NCBI GenBank assembly: GCA_002753135.1
Contig: PDZV01000034.1
Span: 1-45,379 of the forward strand
Direction of reading: 5' to 3'
Origin: Magnetococcales bacterium WMHbinv6
Lineage (GTDB): Bacteria; Pseudomonadota; Magnetococcia; Magnetococcales; Magnetaquicoccaceae
Length of the DNA: 45,379 bases
The translations under genes and the position numbers were made by a program. Every line of letters starts with the position of its first letter. Position 1 is the stretch's first letter. The notes under the pieces were generated by a model. The model was not told the DNA's origin, did no database searches, and saw only the letters and a program-made list of their open reading frames with translations. Below, one piece after another: positions 9,354 to 17,846 of this stretch.

Positions 9354-10730
9354 TTATCCCCGGAGAGAACCCCCTTCAGCAAACGGCATGGGCAGCGAAA
9401 TCTCAACCCGCAATCCGCCCAAAGCGGATGAACGGGTAAAGTGCAGCGTGCCGACATAGTGGACCACCGTCTCGCGCACCACTGCCAGCCCCAGACCATG
9501 GCCCGGGGATGACTCATCAACGCGCACACCGCGTTCGGCCAACCGTTCCAACTCCTTGGCAGGCACCCCTGGTCCGTCATCTTCCACACAGATCGTGCAG
9601 CGGTGTTCCAACTCTTCCAAGGTGATGCCAATGCGGCTTTTGGCCCATTTAAAAGCGTTGTCCAACAAATTGCCGAACAACTCCGTCATGTCCTCCTGAT
9701 CGAAGGGCAACAGCATGCCTGGCGAAAAGTCCAACTCCACTTCAATATTTTTCTGGAAGTTGATATTTTTCAGAGTGCGCACCAGATCACCCAATGACTG
9801 CTTGGGACAAAACAGCGTCCCGGAAAGGGAATGATCGGCCAATCGGGCTCGGCGCAGTTCCCGTTCGATCACCTCATGCAGCACCGCCAACCGCTCTTCC
9901 ACCTCGGTCCGCAACAGGGCATCTTCGGCAGGCAACGAATGGCGCACCATCTGGCTTAAGGTGGCCAGTGGATTTTTTAACGTATGGGCCAGATTGGCCA
10001 TGGTGGAGCGGGAACGCACCAGGCGCTGTTCGGTGCGCAGCAAGAGACGGTTGATCTGTTCAACAATTTTTTCCATCTCCGGCGGCACGTCGACACTCAA
10101 CTTGTTGACTTGTCCCATCTCAAGCTGCAGCACGTTTTGATGAATTTTTTTGATGGGAGACATGGCCTGCTGCACAGCCCAGTAGTGTGCCGCCAGCAAA
10201 ACAACGAGCAAAGCCAGCGATAACACACTATAAATCCATTGAAATTTTTGCCGGTTGTTTTCAAATGGCGTCAGATCTTCCGCCACGGCCAATGAGAGGA
10301 CCTTTTCACGCAGAGGAATGGAACGTACGACCGCCAGCAATCGTTGTCCTTTCGGACCGGCAAGAATCAGACGACTTTGCTTGCCGACCGGAACATCAGG
10401 CAGTTGCATGACAAACTCCCCCAGAGAACGGGAACGCAAAACCTGTTCATCTTCGGCACCATGCAGAACAATCTGGTAGTAATACCCCGAAAAGGCAAAG
10501 CGAAACAGCGCATCCACATGCCGGATATCCAGTTGAATGCCATCGCCATCGTCCAGACTCAGTTCGGCCAGAATACTGCTGATTTCCACCTCAATACGCT
10601 CTTCCAGATACTGCGCCGTCAACTCCTGCAGGGCACCACTCACCACCCACCATAACAGCAAAAAGAGCGCCACCAGACTGACCGCCAAAGTCAGCAACAG
10701 TTTTGCTTTGATCGAGCGAAGCGGTCTCAT
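9354..10730 (-). CDS. PhoQ-like membrane sensor histidine kinase
   Basis: The 458-residue kinase has an N-terminal membrane helix (about residues 10-35), a periplasmic sensor of about 135 residues, a second helix (IYSVLSLALLVVLLAAHYW), a HAMP-like linker, a dimerisation helix with the phosphoacceptor His near residue 249 (LAHTLKNPLA) and a HATPase_c domain (NLLDNAFKWAKS, DDGPGVP, GHGLGLAVV). The periplasmic part contains acidic patches (SLDDGDGIQLD), reminiscent of PhoQ cation sensing, but the signal cannot be read from sequence. Its ATG overlaps the regulator's TGA (ATGA), so the two are translationally coupled. Confidence 0.9.
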   Translation of the reverse strand: MRPLRSIKAKLLLTLAVSLVALFLLLWWVVSGALQELTAQYLEERIEVEISSILAELSLDDGDGIQLDIRHVDALFRFAFSGYYYQIVLHGAEDEQVLRSRSLGEFVMQLPDVPVGKQSRLILAGPKGQRLLAVVRSIPLREKVLSLAVAEDLTPFENNRQKFQWIYSVLSLALLVVLLAAHYWAVQQAMSPIKKIHQNVLQLEMGQVNKLSVDVPPEMEKIVEQINRLLLRTEQRLVRSRSTMANLAHTLKNPLATLSQMVRHSLPAEDALLRTEVEERLAVLHEVIERELRRARLADHSLSGTLFCPKQSLGDLVRTLKNINFQKNIEVELDFSPGMLLPFDQEDMTELFGNLLDNAFKWAKSRIGITLEELEHRCTICVEDDGPGVPAKELERLAERGVRVDESSPGHGLGLAVVRETVVHYVGTLHFTRSSALGGLRVEISLPMPFAEGGSLRG

Positions 10731-11398
10731 CCCTCGGCCTCCGGCATAAAACGATACCCTTGCCAACGCAATGTCCGGAACACCTCTTTGCCCAATTTTT
10801 TGCGCAGGTGATTGATGTAGACTTCGATCACGTTGTGATCTGCCACCCGGTCATAGTCGTAGACCGCCTCCAACAGGGACTCCTTGGAATGGATGCGCTC
10901 TGGTGCCAGCATGAAGATGCGCAACAGGCGAAACTCCATGGCGGTCAAGGCCACCCGCTCGCCATGGGGAGTCACCACCGCCTGTTGCCCTTCGTCCAAC
11001 AGATAGCCCGCAACGGTTATGGCACCCCGTGTCCGTGTGTGACAACGGTAGATGATCGCTTTCAAGCGGGCCAACAACTCCTCGACATGAAACGGTTTGC
11101 CCAGATAGTCGTCGGCGCCGGCGTCCATACCGATGACTCTCTCCTGCCAGGTATTGCGTGCTGTCAAAATGATCACCGGCACGCTGTTGCCCTGTCGCCG
11201 CCAATTTTTCAGCACCGCCAGACCGGATTTGTCCGGCAAACCCAAATCCAGAATCGCCGCATGATACTCCGTTTCATTGGCCATGACCTCGCCCGTTGGG
11301 CCGTCATGGACCATATCTACAGCATAGTGGGCCTGTTCCAAATCCCGTTTCAGGTGATTGGCCAACACCTGATCATCCTCGACAAGCAAAAGACGCAC
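10727..11398 (-). CDS. OmpR/PhoP-family response regulator
   Basis: The 223-residue protein has a receiver domain with acidic pocket EDD at its start, phosphoacceptor Asp near residue 51 (ILDLGLPDKSG), conserved Lys in GKPFHVEEL, and a C-terminal winged helix (TAMEFRLLRIFML ... NVIEVYINHLRKKLG). The start is placed at a GTG because AAGGAG precedes it by about 10 nt and the motif VRLLLVEDD follows at once; a longer reading begins at 11440 with a basic stretch of no family similarity. It precedes and overlaps its kinase gene. Target genes are unknown; the divergent CNNM/ter operon 138 bp away is one candidate. Confidence 0.92.
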   Translation of the reverse strand: MRLLLVEDDQVLANHLKRDLEQAHYAVDMVHDGPTGEVMANETEYHAAILDLGLPDKSGLAVLKNWRRQGNSVPVIILTARNTWQERVIGMDAGADDYLGKPFHVEELLARLKAIIYRCHTRTRGAITVAGYLLDEGQQAVVTPHGERVALTAMEFRLLRIFMLAPERIHSKESLLEAVYDYDRVADHNVIEVYINHLRKKLGKEVFRTLRWQGYRFMPEAEG

Positions 11399-11536
11399 AG
11401 AGCGGTTTCTCCTTTTCTTCCTTGCGATAAAAAAATGCATGCCATTCAGCTTGATTTCAACTTATTATGCTATCCTGCAACCCAGGACCGGAACAGACCG
11501 GATATTCATCAGTATGCGCAAAGGATTAACAACCCC
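11399..11536. promoter_or_regulatory. Divergent intergenic region, two-component system / CNNM-ter operon
   Basis: These 138 bp separate the leftward regulator-kinase operon from the rightward CNNM/ter operon. The middle (11450-11480) is AT-rich and contains TTGATT and TATTAT/TATCCT stretches, but no pair has proper spacing. AAGGA lies about 12 nt before the CNNM start codon. Regulation of the ter operon by the adjacent regulator is possible but rests on position only. Confidence 0.4.
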
Positions 11537-12934
11537 ATGGAAACCGTTTTATGGCTGAAATTATTATTGATTTTAGTATTGATTCTTGGCAATGCCTATT
11601 TTGTTGGCGCAGAGGTGGCGATTACGGGTGCCCGACGCAGCAAAATTCGGCAACTTGCCGAGCAGGGTAACCGTTCTGCCGCCCGGGTACAACGTCTGCA
11701 TATGGAACCGGAACGGTTCTATTCGGTCACACAAATCGGCATCACCCTGGTCTCACTGGGCTTGGGTGCCCTGGGCATGGATACCCTGGCGCAAATCATG
11801 GAACCCTGGTTTGTTGCCCTGTTCGGCCTGTTCGGCCAAAGCGACGAAATTGTCCAATGGGCCAATCTGATCAACTATCTGGTTGCTTTTGCCATCATCT
11901 CCTTCCTGCATGTGGTGGGTGGTGAACTGGCACCGAAAATTCTTGCCTTCCACAAAGCAGAACCGATGGCCATGGCCGTCGCCTGGTCGGTGGACGTGCA
12001 GTACACTTTCTGGACGCCGGTGATCTGGGCCATGAAACATGCCTCCAACTTTTTGCTCTGGTGTGTCGGGCAAGGCAGTCTGGTCGGGGCGCATGGTGAA
12101 CATTTCAACATGACCCACGAAGAGATTCGCACCATCATCACCGCCAGCGAAGATGCCGGTATTTTTAAGCCGGAAGATTCCAAAATGATCCACAGCGTGA
12201 TGGATTTCGGCGGACGTACCGTGCGCTCTGCCATGGTGCCGCGCACCGATATTCTGGCTTTTACCCGGGAGACAACTCTGGAACAAGCCCTGAAAAAATT
12301 CCGCGAAGTTCCCCATGCCCGCTATCCGGTTTATGAAACCAATCTGGATAACATCGTCGGCTATGTGGCAATGAAAGAGTTGCTGGGCGTTTTGGCCGAT
12401 TCGCGGGAAAACCAAAACATGGAACAAAATATCTCCGAATACGTCAACCCGGTCCATATCGTACCCAGCAGCAAAATGTTGAGCGATCTGCTCAAAGAGT
12501 TTAAATCGTCCCGGCAACAGATGGCTGTCGTCATCGATGAGTATGGCGGCACGGAGGGAATCATCACCCTGGAGGATATTCTGGAACAGATTGTCGGCGA
12601 GTATGAGGATGAGTTTACCACCAATACCCGTCGCTTCAAAAAGATGGATGACGGTCGTTATCTGATCGACGCTTCCATGCGCATGATGGAATTGAAATCC
12701 CTGCTCACCTATGAATTTCCTGACGACACCGATTTTGTCACCATAGCTGGCTTGATCTACCACATTTTGGGCCATATCCCGAAAATGGGCGAAATCATCA
12801 TCATTCCTGCCGCCGAAATGAAGGTGGTCGGCATGGATAACCATCGCATCACCATGGTGGAGTTCCGCCACCTGCCGCTGGCGACATCCGAAAACACGGA
12901 ACAAGCATCCCATTCTAACCCATCTCACGAGTGA
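11537..12934 (+). CDS. CNNM/CBS-domain membrane protein (HlyC/CorC family)
   Basis: The 465-residue protein has an N-terminal CNNM transmembrane domain with several helices ([36 protein letters not shown]), a CBS-pair module (about residues 215-345: [49 protein letters not shown]) and the C-terminal CorC_HlyC domain. The family includes Mg2+/Co2+ exporters and regulators of divalent-cation balance. Everything upstream of 11537 in this frame is antisense to the response regulator and is not coding. It heads a run of genes with terD 11 bp downstream, which suggests co-expression with the Ter proteins. Confidence 0.92.
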   Translation: METVLWLKLLLILVLILGNAYFVGAEVAITGARRSKIRQLAEQGNRSAARVQRLHMEPERFYSVTQIGITLVSLGLGALGMDTLAQIMEPWFVALFGLFGQSDEIVQWANLINYLVAFAIISFLHVVGGELAPKILAFHKAEPMAMAVAWSVDVQYTFWTPVIWAMKHASNFLLWCVGQGSLVGAHGEHFNMTHEEIRTIITASEDAGIFKPEDSKMIHSVMDFGGRTVRSAMVPRTDILAFTRETTLEQALKKFREVPHARYPVYETNLDNIVGYVAMKELLGVLADSRENQNMEQNISEYVNPVHIVPSSKMLSDLLKEFKSSRQQMAVVIDEYGGTEGIITLEDILEQIVGEYEDEFTTNTRRFKKMDDGRYLIDASMRMMELKSLLTYEFPDDTDFVTIAGLIYHILGHIPKMGEIIIIPAAEMKVVGMDNHRITMVEFRHLPLATSENTEQASHSNPSHE

Positions 12935-12945
12935 AAGGTATTGCC

Positions 12946-13521
12946 ATGGCTGTCAGCTTGAGTAAAGGCGGAAATGTATCATTGAGCAAAGAGGCCCCTG
13001 GCCTGGTGGAAATTGCTGTCGGTTTAGGCTGGGATGTCCGTCGCACAGACGGCACCGCCTTCGATATTGATGCTTCAGCCTTTGTTTTGAACGAACAGAA
13101 CAAAGTACGGTCCGATGCCGACTTTATTTTTTACAACAACCTTAAATCCACCTGCGGACATGTCGAACATTTGGGCGATAACCGGACCGGTGCCGGTGAA
13201 GGAGATGACGAAGTGGTCAGAATCAAACTGGCCGCTTTGGGCAGTGACATTCACAAAGTGGTGCTGGCCGTCACCATCCACGACGGCGAAAGCAAAAAAC
13301 AAAACTTCGGACAGATTCAGAACGCCTTCATCCGTGTGCTGAATACTGCCGATCAATCGGTCATCGCCCGCTACGATTTATCGGAAGATGCCTCAACGGA
13401 AACGGCCATGATCTTCGGCGAAATCTATCGACACAACAGCGAGTGGAAATTCCGCGCCGTCGGACAGGGTTTTGCCGGTGGTCTGGCACCTCTTGCTCGC
13501 CACTTCGGTGTCGATGCCTGA
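12946..13521 (+). CDS. terD: TerD-family stress-response protein, first copy
   Basis: The 191-residue protein starts [15 protein letters not shown], as TerD/TerE proteins do, and holds [17 protein letters not shown] and [12 protein letters not shown], the acidic loops that bind Ca2+ in TerD structures. Ter proteins are linked to tellurite, phage and chemical-stress resistance and are thought to act as a membrane-associated Ca2+-sensing complex with TerC. The start at 12946 has AAAGGT upstream. It is followed 24 bp later by a diverged paralogue. Confidence 0.93.
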   Translation: MAVSLSKGGNVSLSKEAPGLVEIAVGLGWDVRRTDGTAFDIDASAFVLNEQNKVRSDADFIFYNNLKSTCGHVEHLGDNRTGAGEGDDEVVRIKLAALGSDIHKVVLAVTIHDGESKKQNFGQIQNAFIRVLNTADQSVIARYDLSEDASTETAMIFGEIYRHNSEWKFRAVGQGFAGGLAPLARHFGVDA

Positions 13522-13545
13522 TTATTGCGCAGAAAGGGACAAAAA

Positions 13546-14130
13546 ATGGCGATCAATCTGACCAAAGGGCAAAAAATCAGCCTGAGCAAAGATTCCAGCT
13601 CAGCCTTGAGTCATGTTCTTCTCGGACTGGGTTGGGATGTGGTGAAAAAATCCGGGGGTTTGTTTGGTATTTTCAGCAGTAACAATGAAATCGACCTGGA
13701 TGCCTCCTGTTTGATGTTTGATCAAAACAACCAAATTGTCGATGCCGTCTGGTTCCAGCAATTACAAAGCCGGGATGGTTCCATTCGCCATACCGGTGAT
13801 AATGTCACCGGAGCGGGAGAGGGAGATGACGAACAAATTTTGGTCAATCTGGCTGCCGTTCCCTTCAACATCAAATATTTGGTTTTTGTCGTCAACAGTT
13901 TTACCAGCCATACCTTTGATCGGGTACAAAACGCCTATTGCCGACTGGTTGACTCGGCCACCCAGCAGGAGGTGGCACGTTTTCAACTGCAGAGCCAAGG
14001 CCCACATACTGCGATGATCATGGCCAAACTCTATCGCCATGCGGGCGAATGGAAAATGCATGCTATCGGCGAAACAGGCCGTGGCAAAACTTTCCATGAA
14101 CTGTTACCCGCCATCAGCACCCATCTGTAA
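13546..14130 (+). CDS. terD: TerD-family stress-response protein, second copy
   Basis: This 194-residue paralogue starts MAINLTKGQKISLSKD and has LGLGWDVV, IDLDASCLMFD and [13 protein letters not shown]. It keeps the Ca2+-loop acidic residues but differs from its neighbour in the glycine-rich insert (KKSGGLFGIFSSNN), so the two may have separate roles, as TerD, TerE and TerZ do elsewhere. The ATG at 13546 has AGAAAGG before it. It lies 20 bp before terB. Confidence 0.93.
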   Translation: MAINLTKGQKISLSKDSSSALSHVLLGLGWDVVKKSGGLFGIFSSNNEIDLDASCLMFDQNNQIVDAVWFQQLQSRDGSIRHTGDNVTGAGEGDDEQILVNLAAVPFNIKYLVFVVNSFTSHTFDRVQNAYCRLVDSATQQEVARFQLQSQGPHTAMIMAKLYRHAGEWKMHAIGETGRGKTFHELLPAISTHL

Positions 14131-14150
14131 CCTAATAAGGATAACGCAAC

Positions 14151-14603
14151 ATGGGATTTTTCGATGAACTGAAAAATCGGGCCAATCAGCTGCACTCGGC
14201 GATGACCCAAGAGATGAACCGCTTCAAAAATCGGGAGATGATGGAGGCCATCCTGGCCGGTTGTGCCCTGGTCGCCTCTGCGGATGGCACGGTCAGCAGC
14301 GCGGAAAAACAAAAAATGATCGGCTTCATCCAGAATTCTGAAGCCCTCAAGGTGTTCCAAAACCATGAGATCATTCAATCTTTCCAGCAGCATATGGCCA
14401 AAATGGAGTTTGATTATGCCCTTGGACAAGCCGAAGCACTGCAGATGATCGGCAAAATCAAACAGGCTGACCAGGCCCGCCTGCTGGTGCGTGTCTGCTG
14501 TGCCATCGGCAACTCCGATGGAGAGTTTGACGAGCAGGAAAAAGCGGTTGTGCGGACAATCTGCCGCGAGTTGCAGCTCAACCCGGCGGATTTTGACTTG
14601 TAG
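14151..14603 (+). CDS. terB: TerB-family protein
   Basis: The 150-residue all-helical protein has the TerB pattern: ALVASADGTVSSAEKQKM near residue 40 and a second acidic turn, CAIGNSDGEFDEQEKAVV, near residue 120. TerB binds metal and bridges TerC to other components. A Shine-Dalgarno-like AATAAGGA precedes the ATG. A 132-bp gap with a large hairpin separates it from terC. Confidence 0.92.
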   Translation: MGFFDELKNRANQLHSAMTQEMNRFKNREMMEAILAGCALVASADGTVSSAEKQKMIGFIQNSEALKVFQNHEIIQSFQQHMAKMEFDYALGQAEALQMIGKIKQADQARLLVRVCCAIGNSDGEFDEQEKAVVRTICRELQLNPADFDL

Positions 14604-14645
14604 CGTACAAGCAACAGATCAGCCTTTTCTGCCGCAGGGTGATGC

Positions 14646-14685
14646 CAGGTGCCAGCAAGCGAGTCGTTTGTTTGCTGGTGACCTG
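14646..14685 (+). other. Hairpin in the terB-terC gap
   Basis: The outer arms CAGGT/ACCTG and inner arms CCAGCAA/TTGCTGG form a stem-loop in the 132-bp gap. It has no U-tract, so it is not a classical terminator. It may stabilise the upstream mRNA or tune terC expression. The terC Shine-Dalgarno (AAGGA) lies downstream of it. Confidence 0.5.
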
Positions 14686-14735
14686 CCATCCTGGCAGCAG
14701 CGGACCATCCTTGCAAAGAAGGAACAACGTTTACC

Positions 14736-15767
14736 ATGGAACTGCAACCCATTGGCTTCCCTTTTACCATTCAGCTGATTTTGGCTGGAATCATCATTTT
14801 TTATATGGTCACAGATATTCACGCCCATCGGCAAAATCGGATGATGTCGTGGCAAGAGGCCACGTTTTGGTTTGTCTTCTGGGTCGTCGCCGCCTTGATC
14901 TTTGCCGCCTATTTGTGGCACGCCCATGATCCAGCCTATGCCAAACTGTTTCTGGTCGGTTTTGTGCTGGAAGAGTCGCTGTCATTTGACAACGTAATGG
15001 TTTTCATGGTGATTTTTGCATCTTTCAACATCAAGGAGGTGTTGCTGCGTCGGGTGTTGTTTTACGGCATTCTGGGGGCAATTCTTTTTCGTCTGGCTTT
15101 TGCCAGCATTGGCACCATCCTTTATGCCGCCTCTCCCTGGGTAGGCATGCTTTTCGCAGTCGTGGTCTTCTGGACTGCCTGGAAAATGCTCACTGCCGGC
15201 GAGGCGGACGACTCGTTGCACGATTATTCGCACCATTGGTCGGTCCGTTTGACGGAGCGGTTTTTGCCGGTTTTTCCCCGCCTGCATGGCCAGGCAATGA
15301 TTCTCTCCCGGCAAGAAGTAGAAGCGTTACAACAAGCGGATCCGGCCATTCAATGCAAAGAGGGGGCAAGCCGTTACGCCACCCCCGCCCTGCTTTGCAC
15401 GATGGTGATTCAAGCCACCGACATTCTGTTTGCTTTCGACTCGGTCCCCGCCGTCATCGCCGTCAGCAAGGAACCGGTACTGGTGTGGAGTGCCATGATC
15501 TTTGGTGTCATGGGCTTGCGTGCGCTCTTTTTTATTCTGAGCAATCTGATGAAATATTTGGTTCATCTGGATAAATCGATCATTGCCCTGCTCTTTTACA
15601 TTGGTGCCAAACTGTTCATTGAAGCCAGCAATACCCTGTTTCAATGGCCCAATATCCACATCACACCCGGCCAAAGCATGATCATCGTCTTTTCCGTACT
15701 CGGTCTTGGGGTTCTGGCCTCTCTGCTTCTGCCCAAAGATCAACCGAATCAACTGAAAGTGGAATAA
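14736..15767 (+). CDS. terC: TerC-family integral membrane protein
   Basis: The 343-residue protein has about nine hydrophobic segments and the TerC hallmarks EESLSFDNVMVFMVIF and ATDILFAFDSVPAVIAV, two acid-containing helices proposed to bind metal ions. A cytoplasmic loop (about residues 150-225) separates the halves. The family is implicated in tellurite resistance and in Mn2+ efflux or metal loading of exported proteins. It follows terD-terD-terB, and a SulP transporter gene begins 44 bp later. Confidence 0.95.
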   Translation: MELQPIGFPFTIQLILAGIIIFYMVTDIHAHRQNRMMSWQEATFWFVFWVVAALIFAAYLWHAHDPAYAKLFLVGFVLEESLSFDNVMVFMVIFASFNIKEVLLRRVLFYGILGAILFRLAFASIGTILYAASPWVGMLFAVVVFWTAWKMLTAGEADDSLHDYSHHWSVRLTERFLPVFPRLHGQAMILSRQEVEALQQADPAIQCKEGASRYATPALLCTMVIQATDILFAFDSVPAVIAVSKEPVLVWSAMIFGVMGLRALFFILSNLMKYLVHLDKSIIALLFYIGAKLFIEASNTLFQWPNIHITPGQSMIIVFSVLGLGVLASLLLPKDQPNQLKVE

Positions 15768-15811
15768 CCGTTCTGTTCGATTGTCCATATTCCAACAAAT
15801 ATAGAACCACC

Positions 15812-17836
15812 ATGGCCAAAGCCTTTCCATTGTTTCCCCTGTTGCATACCTTGCGCACCTACCGCCTGGATTGGTTGCGTGGCGACCTGGTTGGCGGACT
15901 CACCGCCTGTGTCGTCATGATCCCCTCCGTTCTGGCCTACGCCGAACTGGTTCACATGCCTCCGATCACAGGGATTTATGCCGCCTTGGCGGCCTCAATC
16001 GGCTACGCTTTGTTTGCCTCCTCCAGGCATGTTATCGCCGGTCCCGACGCGGCCATTGGTCTTCTGGCCGGCACTGCCATTTTGCCTCTCGCCGCTGGTG
16101 ATCCCAGCCGTATTCCGGCTTTGGCTGCCACCCTTGCCGGAATGTCGGGCATCATCCTTCTTTTTGCTGCTCGTCTGCGGGTTGGCACGATTGCCGATTT
16201 TCTCTCCCGACCGGTCTTGACCGGTTACTTGAACGGGGCCTCCCTCATTCTGGTTTCCACCCAGTTGGGTAAACTGTTTGCCATCAAAACCGAAGGGGAA
16301 GATTTTTTCCCCCTGCTCTGGCAAGTTATCAGCCGCTTGCCGGAAACACATCCTCCCACCTTTCTGTTCGGTATCAGCCTGATCCTGATCATGGTGATCA
16401 TCAGCAAAACCGTGCCCAAATTACCTGGAGCCCTGGTGGTCACTCTCCTGGCCATTCTGGGCAGTCAATTGCTGGAGTTGGGTACAATGGGGGTGGTTCT
16501 GGTGGGAGAGGTCCCGCAAGGCACACCGGCACTGGTCATACCCACTTTTCATTGGGCTGATATACCTGCCTTGGCTCCGGCAGCCGTCGCGATCTCTTTT
16601 TTGACTTTTTCCGACGGTATTCTGCTCGCGCAGGTTTTTGCCAACAAAAACAAATACTCCATCAACCCCAATCAGGAACTCACTGCCCTGGGCATGGCCA
16701 ACGGGCTGGCCAGCTTGTTGCAGGGATTTCCGGTTTCTGCCAGCCAATCACGCAGTTCCATCGTCGATGCGGCCAACGGTAAGTCGCAACTGGCCCAGAT
16801 CATTGCCGCCATTGGATTGCTGCTGTTTTTGATCTATTTAACCGACCTGCTTGCCTTGCTGCCCAAAGTTGCCCTGGGTGCAATTTTGATCGTGACCGGC
16901 CTGGGCATGCTGGAACTGGCTCCTCTGCGGGAACTCTACCGCATCGATCGCTTTGAGTTTGCCGTCTCCATAGCGGTTACCGTGGCCATCCTGATCGCCG
17001 GTGTGGTGCCGGGCATCATTTTGGGTTTGTTGATCTCTTTGGTGGGTCTGATCGTGGAGGTATCCAGACCAGGAGACGCCGTCTTGAAACGACTCAGCCC
17101 CGGTCGTAAATTTCAAGATTTAGGCAGCAGTGTCGGTAAGGGGGAGACCATTCCGGGGCTGATTGTCTACAGACTGTATGCCCCTTTGATCTTCGCCAAT
17201 GCGCGCCATGTCATGAGTCGGCTGCGCTTTCTGGTCGAATCAGCCGAACATCCGGTCAAATGGTTGATCATCGATGCCCAATCGATTACCGATATGGATG
17301 TGACGGCAGCACAGCAATTTGCCGAACTTTTGCGCGAGTTTCAGTCTGCTGCCATGGAAATCAAATTGGCTGATGCAACACTGCCATTTCGCAAACAACT
17401 GGAAAAAGTGGGGCTTGATCAACTCCTGGAGGAGCGCCATCTCTATCCAACGGTCAAAAAGGCTGTCGAAGCCTATGAAATTTTTCTTCGTCCGGTGCAA
17501 GAGCTTGAACTGCTGATCCAGGAACCTGATTCCGAGCCCTTCACCTTACTCTTTCGCCGTGAAGGCTCCAATCTGACCGTAACCTGCAGTTGCGCGGCTT
17601 CACAGGAGTTGGAGGCCATCTGCAGCCACCGGTTGCAGGCCCTGCGGGGAGAGTTTACCACGATGAATATTTTGAATCGGGACGAAGAGATTGTCGACCA
17701 TCTGGACTCCCTGCTGGAGGGTACCGATGTCCACAGAGCATTGGAAACGCTCTCTGTCGCCGAAGAGCAGATGCAAACGGCACAAAAAGATTATCAACAA
17801 GCAAAAGAGGAGATTATCAAAGCCGTTAACGATTAG
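15812..17836 (+). CDS. SulP-family anion transporter with STAS domain and C-terminal SWIM-like motif
   Basis: The 674-residue protein begins with a SulP membrane domain (about residues 20-425) bearing GLTACVVMIPSVLAYAEL, the FPVSASQSRSSI motif and a run of hydrophobic helices. A STAS domain (about residues 450-555) follows, with LIIDAQSITDMDVTAA. Past the usual end is an extra region of about 110 residues containing C592-x-C594-x9-C604-x-H606, which fits the SWIM zinc-finger pattern CxCxnCxH, and then a helical tail. SulP proteins carry sulfate, bicarbonate or other anions; the substrate is not readable here. It is the last gene of the CNNM-ter run and converges on batD with a 10-bp gap. Confidence 0.9.
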   Translation: MAKAFPLFPLLHTLRTYRLDWLRGDLVGGLTACVVMIPSVLAYAELVHMPPITGIYAALAASIGYALFASSRHVIAGPDAAIGLLAGTAILPLAAGDPSRIPALAATLAGMSGIILLFAARLRVGTIADFLSRPVLTGYLNGASLILVSTQLGKLFAIKTEGEDFFPLLWQVISRLPETHPPTFLFGISLILIMVIISKTVPKLPGALVVTLLAILGSQLLELGTMGVVLVGEVPQGTPALVIPTFHWADIPALAPAAVAISFLTFSDGILLAQVFANKNKYSINPNQELTALGMANGLASLLQGFPVSASQSRSSIVDAANGKSQLAQIIAAIGLLLFLIYLTDLLALLPKVALGAILIVTGLGMLELAPLRELYRIDRFEFAVSIAVTVAILIAGVVPGIILGLLISLVGLIVEVSRPGDAVLKRLSPGRKFQDLGSSVGKGETIPGLIVYRLYAPLIFANARHVMSRLRFLVESAEHPVKWLIIDAQSITDMDVTAAQQFAELLREFQSAAMEIKLADATLPFRKQLEKVGLDQLLEERHLYPTVKKAVEAYEIFLRPVQELELLIQEPDSEPFTLLFRREGSNLTVTCSCAASQELEAICSHRLQALRGEFTTMNILNRDEEIVDHLDSLLEGTDVHRALETLSVAEEQMQTAQKDYQQAKEEIIKAVND

Positions 17837-17846
17837 GGCGCACTTG

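Noticed and set aside
10760-11536. 259-codon N-terminal extension of the CNNM gene
   Set aside because: It is entirely antisense to the response regulator gene. The natural start with membrane helices is at 11537.
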